A program made the position numbers and the translations under genes. 64,000 nt of DNA from Stropharia rugosoannulata (Eukaryota > Basidiomycota > Agaricomycetes > Agaricales > Strophariaceae). Within the stretch, counting starts at the first letter, position 1; each line of letters starts with the position of its first letter. The notes beneath the pieces were generated by a model. The model worked only from the letters and a program-made list of their open reading frames with translations, was not told the origin of the DNA and did no database searches. Shown piece by piece: positions 53,497-63,196 of the stretch. The stretch lies in contig JANCIK010000002.1 of the NCBI GenBank assembly GCA_028532985.1, positions 3,782,001 to 3,846,000 on the forward strand. The letters run 5' to 3'.

Positions 53497-56400
53497 CTCG
53501 TTCGCGCGTGGCAGTCGTTATAGTGTACTGTCGGTAGAGCCCTGCGAATCTATTTCTGTTCCAGACCTACCTTCACGACTGCCTGACACGCCTAAATCCC
53601 CTGCTCCCAAGTCTCACTCCATTGCTGCGTTACGCATCCAGGCCCGTGCTCGCCGCTGGGAGCGCGCACTTCCCTCTCATTACACCATTGCCGCTACTCC
53701 GAGTCCCAACTCCCTTCACCTTCCAGTGGAGATCGAGACCACGGACACGGGCCAGCGTTTTCGCCTCAGGCCCCTGGTTGACTGCGGCGCTGACCAGTGC
53801 TTCATCAGTCGCAAGTACGTCCAGCAGCACAAGCTGACGGAACGCCCTCTCTTGGTCCCCATTCCAGTCCACAACGTTGACGGTTCACTCAATGAAGACG
53901 GCTCTATCACGTCCATTGTGGAGCTCATCCTTCGCTACAAGGACCACACTGAACGCGCCGTCTTCCCCGTCACCAACCTCGGACGTCAGGATATGATTCT
54001 GGGCCACACTTGGCTTCGAGAACACAACCCTGAAGTGGACTGGATCACTGGAGAGGTGAAGATGTCACGGTGCCCACGCCAGTGCTCCACGTGCCGTGAT
54101 GAGATCCGTGCGGAGAAGTCTAAGCTTCGCGCAGAGATCAGAGCGGTAGAGACCTGTACCCAGGGCCCTATGCCCCTCCTTATGGAGCTGGAGGACGATG
54201 ACGACGAAGTCCCCGAGATGGAGTTGGAGGAAGTTGAACCGCTGCCTGCTCCTAAGGACGCTTGCAGCTTACTAGAGGCCCTCCACTCTGTCTGGGAGGA
54301 CGACGACAACCGGCTGTTTGCGGCGTCGTTACCCCCCGAGTCCCAGTTCATTCAGTCTACCTCCACCATGTCCCAGCGGCTCGCAGAAGCCTTTGCGTCC
54401 AACTCTGGACAGAAGGACTTCCGCGACGACGTTCCTAACCATTTGCATGACTTCAAGGACGTCTTCTCAAAGGAGTCCTTTGATGTCTTGCCAGAATGTC
54501 GACCTTGGGATCACGCCATTGAACTGGAACTCGGAGCAACACCCAGCAACTGCAAGGTGTATCCTATGACGCTTCCTGAGCAGAAGGAACTAGATGCATT
54601 CTTACAGGAGAACCTCGCCACTGGCCGTATTCGTCCCTCTAAGTCTCCGATGGCGTCTCCTGTCTTCTTTATCAAGAAGAAGGACGGGTCATTGCGCCTC
54701 ATCCAGGACTACCGTGTGCTGAACGCCATGACCATCAAGAACCGCTACCCGCTTCCTCTCGTCTCTGACCTCATCCAACAACTCCGTGGTGCCAGCTACT
54801 TCACCAAGCTTGACGTGCGGTGGGGGTACAACAATGTGCGCATCAAGGAGGGAGATGAGTGGAAGGCAGCGTTCGAACAAACCGCGGTCTGTTCGAGCCT
54901 ACGGTTATGTTCTTTGGTCTCACCAACTCGCCTGCAACGTTCCAGACCATGATGAACGAGATATTCAACGACCTCATTTTCGAGGGCATTGTCTGTGTCT
55001 ACCTTGACGATATCCTCATCTACACCAAGACCCTCGAGGAACATCGTCGGGTGACATGTCTGGTCATGGAGCGTCTGCGACTCCACGGTTGTATCTCAAG
55101 CCGGAGAAGTGCGAGTTTGAGAAGCGTCGCATTGAGTATCTGGGGCTCATCATCTCGGAAGGTCAGGTGGAGATGGACCCGGTCAAGATTGCAGGTGTAG
55201 CAGAGTGGCGGTTCCCAAGTCACGCAAGGAGGTACAGAGCTTCTTGGGCTTCGTCAACTTCTATCGCCGCTTCATCGAGGACTTCTCTCACCATGCCCGT
55301 CCGCTTTTTGAGCTGACGCGTAAGGATACTCCCTGGTCGTGGTCCTCTGATGCTCAGGCCGCCTTTGACATGTTGCGTACTGCGGTGACTTCGGCTCCCA
55401 TCCTGGCTTTCCCTCGTGACGACCTGCCCTACCGCGTTGAGGCAGACTCCTCGGACTTTGCTACTGGTGCTGTGCTCTCTCAGCAGTCGCGTGAAGATGG
55501 GAAATGGCACCCTGTCGCCTATTACTCCAAGAGCCTCAGTCCCGTACAGCGTAACTACGAGATCCATGACAAGGAGATGCTAGCGGTCATTCGAGCCCTG
55601 GAGGAGTGGAGACACTTCCTTGAAGGTGCAGCTCATCCGGTGGAGATCTGGACAGACCACAAGAATCTGGAGTACTTCATGACGGCCAAAAGCTTAACCG
55701 CAGACAGGCCCGCTGGTCCCTCTACCTCTCCCGCTTCGACTTCACGCTCCGCCACCGCCCTGGCCGTTCCATGGGGAAACCTGATGCCCTCTCGCGACGA
55801 GCTGATCATGGAGACGGCGCTGGGGATAATGCTGAGATGACACTCCTCAAGCCCGCCTTCTTTGCTATCCGGGCGCTCGAGGCGGTGGAGCTGGTGGGCG
55901 AGGAGAAGGACTTGTTGCACGAGATCCGGAAGGGAAACCGTCAGGGGAAACATGAGGAGATGGTGGCGAAGGCAGCAAAGGGTTTGTTGAGCAGTGGGGC
56001 CCGTTCTGTGCGATCCTCGGAGTGGAGGATGCAAGATGGTCTCCTCAGCTTCCGGGATAAGATCTACGTCCCCAACGACCCTGATCTCCGCCGCCGTATT
56101 GTCTCCTTACACCACGACACCAAGGTGGCTGGTCATGCTGGACGTTGGAAGACACTGGAGTTAGTATCGCGCAACTACTGGTGGCCCCAGATGTCTCGGT
56201 ACATTGGACAGTACTGCAAGACCTGTGACCTCTGTATTCGCACCAAGATCCAGCGTCACCGCCCGGTTGGTGAGCTTCATCCTCTCCCTATCCCTGAGCA
56301 GCGCTGGGCGGTTATCAGTGTGGACTTCATCGTGGAACTCCCTCTCTCCAATGGACATGACGCCATCATGAACGTGATAGACTCAGTCTCCAAGCGCGGT

Positions 56401-57460
56401 CACTTTATCCCAACGACTACCACTGTTAGTGCACTTGGAGCGGCCCGGCTCTATCTCCGTTATGTCTGGCGCCACCATGGTCTCCCTCGGATAGTCCTCT
56501 CGGATCGTGGGCCTCAGTTCATTGCCGAGTTCACTAGAGAGCTTTACCGGTTGTTGGGAATCCGCCTGGCGGCGTCCACTGCCTACCACCCCCAATCTGA
56601 TGGTCAGACGGAGCGCGTTAACATGGAGTTGGAACAGTACTTGCGGACCTTCGTGAATGAGCGTCAGGACGACTGGGAGGATCTCTTGCCTCTGGCCGAG
56701 TTCCAGTACAACAACCATGTCCACGCCTCCACCCAGCATACGCCTTTCATGCTCGACACTGGACGACACCCTCGGATGGGCTTTGAACCTCATGAAGCTC
56801 CATCGTCTCTGGAGACTGTGAATGAGTTCAAGGAGCGGATGGCTAGTACATTGGAAGAAGCCAAGTCAGCGCTGGCTAAGGCCAAAGATGACATGGCTCG
56901 CTTCTACAACCGGCGACGTGACCCTCTCCCGGTGTACAAACCAGGTGACAAGGTCTACCTGGATGCGTCAGACATCCGTACCTCCCGTCCCTCCAAGAAG
57001 TTGTCCCACCGTCTCCTGGGCCCGTATACGGTCGAGGCTGCTGTTGGATCTCATGCCTACCGTCTCAAACTCCCAGTTTCTCTCAAGCGTCTCCACCCTG
57101 TCTTCCCTGTTGTCAAGCTCACGCCCTGTCTCCTGACCCTATTCCGGGCCGCATTGCAGCGCCTCCTCCGGAACCTGAGCTGGTGGATAACGAGCTGGAG
57201 TACGAGGTTGAGGCCATCCTCAACAGCCGCATCCATCGAAACAGGCTTCAGTTCCTCGTCAAATGGAAGGGGTATGGGTATGAGGAGAACTCCTGGGAGC
57301 ATGCGGAAGACGTCTTCTCACCTCAGCTGGTGGCCAAGTTCTACCGGGAACATCCTGATGCTCCGCGGGTTATTGGCTCCCTGGCAATTGAGCCTGGACG
57401 GTATAGAACAGTCAATGGTGGCGAGTGGATCACCTTGCCACGCCGGGACGCCGTGTCTTG
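53462..57460 (+). pseudogene. Element D protease-RT-RNase H-integrase-chromodomain (several 1-nt lesions)
   Basis: The protease loop is LVDCGADQCFIS. The RT begins DGSLRLIQDYRVLNAMTIKN and YFTKLDVRWGYNNVRI, then loses frame near 54880. VCVYLDDILIYTK (about 54990) is in the next frame, and frames shift again near 55090, 55210 and 55690. RNase H (YRVEADSSDFATGAVLSQ, WTDHKNLEYF) and integrase (HHCC finger with CKTCDLC, VDFIVELP, LSDRGPQF, GQTERVN) are readable. A further shift near 57140 precedes the chromodomain (EYEVEAILNSRIHRNRLQFL ... WEHAEDV, to 57460). Each lesion looks like the loss of one base in a short homopolymer. Given the identical LTRs, sequencing error is a serious alternative to decay. 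Confidence 0.9.
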
Positions 57461-57472
57461 AAGGGGGGGTGA
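57461..57472 (+). other. Element D polypurine tract
   Basis: GAAGGGGGGGTGA directly precedes the 3' LTR at 57473. Confidence 0.85.
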
Positions 57473-57935
57473 TGTAAGGGGACGCTGTGCGTCACCCTTT
57501 ATTTTTATTCATTTCGTCTTCCTTCACTTTCTTTTATTTTATTTTATTTTTATTTCTTACGCCGCGCGCAGCCCGTGCAGTGTACACTATGCTCTGCAGT
57601 GTGTACTGTGCACAGGCGCGCGCGGTTTACATCATGTGACGTACTGATGGGACACGTCCATCATGTGTTGTGCATATGATGTATGATGCACATCACATGA
57701 GGACGTGATGTGGTGGCTTCTTGTGGCGGATCAACTGTATAGTTTATTCTCACGCATCAATCAACGCTTCTATTATGTACTGTGGCGCCCAGCAGCGGGT
57801 TTCCTTAGGCTTTTGTCTTCGGAATCCCTCTGCTAGGTGCGCTTCTATTGTATTTATAGTTTACAGCTTAATAAACTTCGGAATCCCTCTGCTAGGTCTC
57901 GTGTGAGCTCGACACTGCGCAGAGTCGCCCTTACA
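57473..57935 (+). repeat. Element D 3' LTR
   Basis: A 463-bp LTR, partner of 51724-52186, followed by the GCTAT duplication. Confidence 0.96.
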
Positions 57936-58222
57936 GCTATTGGATGGAGACTTATAATTCATTTGACTTTCAGGCATTATATTTATTGATAGTTGAGTTC
58001 TTTGAAGCTCCCAGTGGTCCAGCAGCACAAAAGCGTTCACAAAGTTTGCTCAAATGGTGGACCACGTATGTATTTCAAGCATTTTTGTCTGTCTAGAATA
58101 TTGACTACATTCTCAATAGACAAATATTTCCCCATCATTCCAATGCATCCACTAATACTCGCAAATCTAGAGAAAAGCTTGCTAGGCAAAGAGCAATACG
58201 GGAAACAACACCACCTATATAA
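57936..58222 (+). pseudogene. DUF6698-family gene, 3' part
   Basis: After the GCTAT duplication the interrupted exon continues (WMETYNSFDFQALYLLIVEF, FEAPSGPAAQKRSQSLLKWW) to 58065. A 64-nt intron follows (58066-58129, GTATGT...AATAG), and the last exon ends at TAA 58220-58222 with a basic tail (KSREKLARQRAIRE). This EFFE...WW ending is typical of the family. The frame agrees exactly with the 5' part when element D and one GCTAT are discounted. Confidence 0.8.
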
Positions 58223-58382
58223 TATATTTTTAATATTTCTCAATACTTAGTACAGTTTGGTGCTTGATAATGTTCTTATGAAAGTATTTGGTATTTAATG
58301 TAAAGCAAACACTGTTCATTGTGCATAAATGTTAACATGAGTCAAATTTGAAGTTTAAATTTCTACAGCCTGTTTGCTGGTA
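58223..58382. other. Short AT-rich spacer
   Basis: 3' flank of the DUF6698 gene; nothing else seen. Confidence 0.5.
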
Positions 58383-59250
58383 CACCAGTGGGCAGCACAG
58401 TATCAGTAATGTACCAGGACATAGCATAGTGTTAGTAGAGTACCAGTATATAGAACAGTGTTAGTAACATACCAGTACATGGCACAGTGGCAGTAGTGTA
58501 CCAGTAGGTAGCACAGTGTCAGTAACATACTAGTACATAGCATAGTGTTAGTAAAGTACCACTAAATAGAATGGTGTTAGTAACAGACCAGTACATGGCA
58601 CAGTGGCAGTAACATACTAGTACACAGCATATTGTTAGTAGAGTACCAGTATGTAGAACAGTGTCAGTAACATACCAGTATGTGGCACAGCAGCAGTAAC
58701 ATACTAGTACGTAGCATATTGTTAGTAGAGTACCACTATGTAGAACAGTGTCAGTAACATACCACTATGTAGAACAGTGTTAGTAACAGACCAGTACGTG
58801 GCACAGTGGCAGTAACATACTCGTATGTAGCATATTGTTAGTAGAGTACCAGTATGTAGAACAGTGTTAGTAACATACCAGTATGTGGCACAGCAGCAGT
58901 AACATACTAGTATGTAGCATATTGTTAGTAGAGTACCAGTATGTAGAACAGTGTTAGTAACATACCAGTACGTGGCACAGTGTTAGTAACAGACCAGTAC
59001 ATGACACAGTGTCAGTAACATACTAGTACATAGCATAGTGTTAGTAGAGTACCACTATGTAGAACAGTGTTAGTAACAGACCAGTACGTGGCACAGTGGC
59101 AGTAACATACTCGTATGTAGCATAACATTAGTAGAGTACCACTATGTAGAACAGTATTAGTAACATACCAGTATATAGCACAGTGTCAGTAGTGTATCAG
59201 TAGATAGCATAGTGTTAGTAACATACCAGTACATAGCATATCTCTTGTAA
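58383..59250. repeat. 29-bp minisatellite, about 30 copies, with an 87-bp higher-order period
   Basis: The unit is close to TACCAGTACATAGCACAGTG followed by TTAGTAACA (29 bp). Three unit types alternate over much of the array: one with GCATATTGTTAGTAGAG, one with GAACAGTGTTAGTAACA and one with GGCACAGCAGCAGTAACA. They give an 87-bp higher-order repeat. The array lies near the right end of the 54.5-kb insertion. Confidence 0.92.
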
Positions 59251-59753
59251 AGCATAACTTTTTGTAATCCATGTTTAAGTTGTAGACTGAAGTACTTTTT
59301 TCTCCATTTTATCATTTATAACACTCATTTTACAATGATGTTAAGAACCATAATTCCTCTGCATAAGTGTCATTTCCAGCCATTTCTTTCCAAATATCTT
59401 ATTTGATGCAATTATATTTTTATATTTATCATATATCACAACTATTTTTTTATTTGATAACTGGTGTCGGAATTCCACATAAAAGACATTTTCCATACCA
59501 GTTTCATTCACATACATGCTAGTACAACCAATGACTTAAAGTACCATATTGGACAAGAACTACAACAAAATTTTGTTGATTATTAAATTGGAGTGGACAT
59601 ATAATGTACTTATATATAGTGTTGTAAGATTATCTAAATATTACATAGATTTTGACGGGTTACATGTATTGCAGAGGCCTTACAAGGCATTCTTCGACCT
59701 TATCAATTTTTTCAGTTTTTAGTGATGTGGATGTAAATACCATGTGGGTTTTG
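59251..59753. other. AT-rich right end of the 54.5-kb insertion
   Basis: No gene. Very AT-rich with T-runs. It ends ...ATGTGGGTTTTG at 59753, followed by CAG and the resumed element A reading frame. The open frame that reaches upstream to 59652 is fortuitous, since its first 35 codons are insertion sequence. Confidence 0.5.
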
Positions 59754-60491
59754 CAGCTGGATTATGAGGCAGAGGAGTGGGAGATGGACGAGGCCATCGC
59801 CCAGCTGAAACAGGAGAACGAAGAAGAAGAGTTCATGCGAATGGACGAGCTCCCAGCGGCGACATTCCTCACTTGCGCGGAGGAGCGCGGTGGCTTACAA
59901 CCCGGTACAATAATCATGGAGGATCCCTATGAGCAATACATCTCGACGCTACAACCCGGCAAAAAGCCAAAGGGATTAATTGTGGCACGAGAATCGCACC
60001 ATCTCAAGGCAGTATTTCCGCTGATTAATGGGAAAGGCCGTGCAGAGACTCTGCTCGACAGCGGATCGCAAATAGTGTCCATGGCGCAAGATACCGCGGA
60101 GCGACTAGGCTTAAGCTGGGATCCTGACTTTACCATTAGGATGCAGAGCGCTAACAAACAAGTCGAGTCGACTAAGGGCTTAGCGCGGAATGTACCTTTT
60201 GTGTTCAGCGGACTGACAGTGTACCTACAAGTGCACGTTATCAGCGCGGCCGCTTACGAGGTTCTGTTTGGGAAGCCGTTTGAGATTCTCACTGAAAGCA
60301 ATGTGAAGACGCGTGGGGATGGCACAGTGGAACTTACGCTGACGGACCCAAACACTCAGCGGAAGCTAGTGGTACCTACGTATAATCGGGGGTGCGGGCC
60401 AAAGATACTTCAGCGGGAGCCAGATGTGCAGGACTCCAGCGCAGCGGGGGAGCCGCACGCCGACCAGGATTTTCAGTCCTCGATGATTTGA
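59754..60491 (+). CDS. Element A protease region of Gag-Pro
   Basis: Continues the linker that ends at 5219. An acidic lead (LDYEAEEWEMDEAIAQLKQE) is followed by the aspartic protease: TLLDSGSQIVSM has a canonical DSG, and YLQVHVISAAAYEVLFGKPF closes the fold. It corresponds block for block to the protease of element B (FQVLIGRPFF). It ends at TGA 60489-60491, after the GGATTTT heptamer at 60467-60473. Confidence 0.88.
   Translation, partial: QLDYEAEEWEMDEAIAQLKQENEEEEFMRMDELPAATFLTCAEERGGLQPGTIIMEDPYEQYISTLQPGKKPKGLIVARESHHLKAVFPLINGKGRAETLLDSGSQIVSMAQDTAERLGLSWDPDFTIRMQSANKQVESTKGLARNVPFVFSGLTVYLQVHVISAAAYEVLFGKPFEILTESNVKTRGDGTVELTLTDPNTQRKLVVPTYNRGCGPKILQREPDVQDSSAAGEPHADQDFQSSMI
60467..60473 (+). 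other. -1 frameshift heptamer of element A
   Basis: GGATTTT in the Gag-Pro frame as G-GAT-TTT. The -1 frame is pol (GGA TTT TCA, Gly-Phe-Ser), the same tripeptide as at the element B site. I see no equally clear stem-loop 7 nt downstream. Confidence 0.65.
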
Positions 60492-63196
60492 TGCGTCAAG
60501 GAGAGGTCGCGTTAATGTTCGAGCGGGATGATAGGACTGGAAAGATAGAGATAGCAGGGTATGCGTTGCCAAAGAATGGAGGGAGATTTGGCTCCGCTGA
60601 GCTGAGAGATGTGTACATGGCTCAAGCTGTGCACGAGGCTGAGATGGAGGATAAAGAGAAAGCATCAATTTATAAGTACTTTCAGCAAAAAGAATGGCGA
60701 GAAAAAGAGACGGTGAAAGGCGAGCCGAGGGGGCAATTCCGCTCAGCGGACCCCGAGCAAAGCCAGTCAGCGCGGAAAGGAGTAACTAGAAAGCGGTTAA
60801 CTGGTAAAAATGCCACTACGGTAACCGTCTTTGCAGGAAAGAAATATAAGCCGGTCGCTGACAAGGTCAGACCCGTTTACCAAGAGCTACCAGAGAAATT
60901 CAGAATAGTGAGAGAGATAAAGGGAGATCCGCTGAAGGAAATGCCTCCGCTGACGGTACACCCACCAGAGTTTGTACCCACGGGAAGGTACACAGCGGAG
61001 CGGAAGGAGGAAATAGATAAAGCGCACGGAGGAGATTTCCTGTGGCCAGAGGAGCGCAAGCTAGTACATCAGGTGTTCATGCAGCAGAATGAGGTGTTCG
61101 CGTGGGATGACACGGAAAAAGGGAGGTTTAGAACAGACTTCTTCCCGCCGGTGGATATTCCAACGGTAGAACATACGCCGTGGGTACTGAAAAATATACC
61201 CATTCCGCCAGGCATGTACGAGCGGGTGTGCGAGTTCATCGCTACTAAGATCCGCGCTGGGACCTATGAACCCTCCAGTTCATCGTACCGGTCGCGCTGG
61301 TTCACAGTAACAAAGAAAGATGGGGTGTCCTTTAGAATAGTACATAGCTTAGAGCCGCTGAATGCTGTTACCATCGCGCACTCAGGATTGCTGCCGGCAG
61401 CGGAGAGTCTGGCAGAGCACTTCGCTGGGCGTGCGTGCGGTGGAATACTGGACTTGTATGTAGGCTACGACGAGCGGCTCTTAGCGGAGTCGTCTCGCGA
61501 CTTAACAACATTCCAGACACCGTTTGGTGCGCTCCGCTTAGTAACCTTACCAATGGGCTGGACCAATTCTGTACCCATCTTCCATGAAGACATAACTTAT
61601 ATTCTCCGCGATGAAATACCAGACGTCACGGAACCGTACATTGACGACGTACCTATCCGCGGACCAAAGACACGGTATGAATTAGAGGATGGAGGGTACG
61701 AGACGATTCCAGAGAACAGCGGAATCAGGCGTTTTGTGTGGGAACACATGCAGAATGTGAATAGGATAGTTCAGCGGATGAAGTACTCAGGAGGGACTTT
61801 CAGCGGAAAGAAATCCATATTGTGTGCAGCGGAGATTGTAGTGGTGGGACACTTATGTACCTACGAGGGTCGAAAGCCAGCGCCAGATAAAGTGCACACC
61901 ATCCTCAACTGGGGACCGTGTAAGAATGTCAGCGATGTGCGCGCCTTCATGGGTACGATGGGGCTCCTGCGTATTTACATCTCAGACTACGCTAAGCGAG
62001 CGGAGCACATACAGCGATTGTTGCGTGGGAAAGAACCCTTCGAGTGGGGGCCAGCGCAGCAAGCCAGTATGGATGCACTGAAGGATGGAGCGCGGAACGC
62101 ACACTGTGTTAAGCCGCTGGACTATACACTGCCAGGACCGATCACGCTGGCAGTAGATACGTCTTGGCGCGCTGTAGGGTTTTATATCTACCAGCAAGAT
62201 CCGCTGAACGCGAAGAAGCGTGTGTACGCCCGCTTTGGGTCAATTCTGTTAACTGAGAGGGAACAGCGGTTCTCACAACCAAAGAGAGAACTATATGGGC
62301 TATTGCGAGCGCTGCAGGCGTGCTATTACTGGCTCATCGGAGCGCGGAAGTTGGTAGTGGAGACGGATGCCAAATATCTCAAAGGGATGTTGGATAATCC
62401 GGGCATGGGACCTAACGCTACCATTAACCGCTGGATAGACAAGATCCTTATGTACCACTTTCAGCTGAAGCATGTAGCAGGCAAAACGTTTGGCGCGGAC
62501 GGCCTGTCGCGACGAGAAGGACAACCAGGAGATGAAGAGTATGAGCACTCAGCGGAGGATGATGACCAAGAAGTAGGTCCGCTGGAGTATAAAAAAGTGT
62601 ATGAAGAGGATCCCGATCCGCTGAGTTTAGAAGAGTTCAAGGACCAGATCGACGACCGCGGAGGGTATCTACAAGCTGGATTCCTCAACGAGTTGTTTGA
62701 TGGTCCCGCTGAGCCAGCTAGAGCGGAGGCACATTCGGTGGACTGTTTCCAGTTAGAGTTGGAGCGGGCGAGAAAAGAGACGAGAGAAGAACAGCGGACA
62801 GTGTGTAACTTCCTACAGACAGAGGAGGTGTCGCCCGCTCAGCGGGCGTACTTAGAGAAATTTGTTCTGGCACATGTAATTCCAGAGTCAAAGATAGATG
62901 AGTTGGAAGACGAAGAGTACGATGAGCGGAATCGAACGTCAGCGGGGAAGGACATGGATGATAAGCTGCCTATGATAAGGTATTGGCTGCAAAATCCCAG
63001 TACAAGACCCAAGGATATGAGCGAGCGGGAGTATCAGAATTTCATCCGCAACGCACGAAACTTCTTCTTAGACAAGGATGGACGGATGTACCGGCGCTCA
63101 GTGGACGAGGCACATAAGCTGGTAGTTGATCCCGCTCAGCGGACGCGCATGACAGTCTGGGGCACAGAGGCGCATATGCCACACGCAAACTGCTGA
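60467..63196 (+). CDS. Element A RT and RNase H (pol)
   Basis: Sister of element B pol, with the same block order. RT: TKKDGVSFRIVHSLEPLNAV, GGILDLYVGYDERLL and the catalytic PYIDDVPIRGP. RNase H: ITLAVDTSWRAVGFYIYQ and LVVETDAKYLKGML, then INRWIDKILMYHFQLKHVAG. An acidic linker leads to the integrase finger. The open frame ends at 63196 after a frameshift between about 63100 and 63148; HDSLGH, the first half of the zinc finger, is read in the other frame from 63148. RT blocks agree with element B at protein level while the DNA uses quite different words, rich in AGCGG. Confidence 0.92.
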   Translation, partial: GFSVLDDLMRQGEVALMFERDDRTGKIEIAGYALPKNGGRFGSAELRDVYMAQAVHEAEMEDKEKASIYKYFQQKEWREKETVKGEPRGQFRSADPEQSQSARKGVTRKRLTGKNATTVTVFAGKKYKPVADKVRPVYQELPEKFRIVREIKGDPLKEMPPLTVHPPEFVPTGRYTAERKEEIDKAHGGDFLWPEERKLVHQVFMQQNEVFAWDDTEKGRFRTDFFPPVDIPTVEHTPWVLKNIPIPPGMYERVCEFIATKIRAGTYEPSSSSYRSRWFTVTKKDGVSFRIVHSLEPLNAVTIAHSGLLPAAESLAEHFAGRACGGILDLYVGYDERLLAESSRDLTTFQTPFGALRLVTLPMGWTNSVPIFHEDITYILRDEIPDVTEPYIDDVPIRGPKTRYELEDGGYETIPENSGIRRFVWEHMQNVNRIVQRMKYSGGTFSGKKSILCAAEIVVVGHLCTYEGRKPAPDKVHTILNWGPCKNVSDVRAFMGTMGLLRIYISDYAKRAEHIQRLLRGKEPFEWGPAQQASMDALKDGARNAHCVKPLDYTLPGPITLAVDTSWRAVGFYIYQQDPLNAKKRVYARFGSILLTEREQRFSQPKRELYGLLRALQACYYWLIGARKLVVETDAKYLKGMLDNPGMGPNATINRWIDKILMYHFQLKHVAGKTFGADGLSRREGQPGDEEYEHSAEDDDQEVGPLEYKKVYEEDPDPLSLEEFKDQIDDRGGYLQAGFLNELFDGPAEPARAEAHSVDCFQLELERARKETREEQRTVCNFLQTEEVSPAQRAYLEKFVLAHVIPESKIDELEDEEYDERNRTSAGKDMDDKLPMIRYWLQNPSTRPKDMSEREYQNFIRNARNFFLDKDGRMYRRSVDEAHKLVVDPAQRTRMTVWGTEAHMPHANC

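Larger units (their letters stand above)
51724..57935 (+). mobile_element. Element D: complete chromovirus-type Ty3/Gypsy retrotransposon
   Basis: A 6,212-bp element with 463-bp LTRs (TGTAAGG...CCTTACA) that appear identical by eye, and GCTAT duplicated at 51719-51723 and 57936-57940. Order: LTR, Gag, protease-RT-RNase H-integrase-chromodomain, polypurine tract GAAGGGGGGGTGA, LTR. Pol contains about five single-base frameshifts despite the identical LTRs. It is inserted in a coding exon of the DUF6698 gene. Confidence 0.96.

Noticed and set aside
58383..59250. CRISPR-like array
   Set aside because: The ~29-bp units are directly adjacent with no spacers, and the genome is eukaryotic.
5220..59753. 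A Starship-type giant element
   Set aside because: No DUF3435 tyrosine recombinase (captain) gene was seen at either end; the only DNA transposase genes are Plavaka-type and Tc1-type.
5218..59755. A giant intron (GT near 5219, AG at 59756) in element A
   Set aside because: 54.5 kb is about a thousand times the local intron length, and GT-AG splicing at these points would break the reading frame, whereas treating CAG as a target duplication keeps it.
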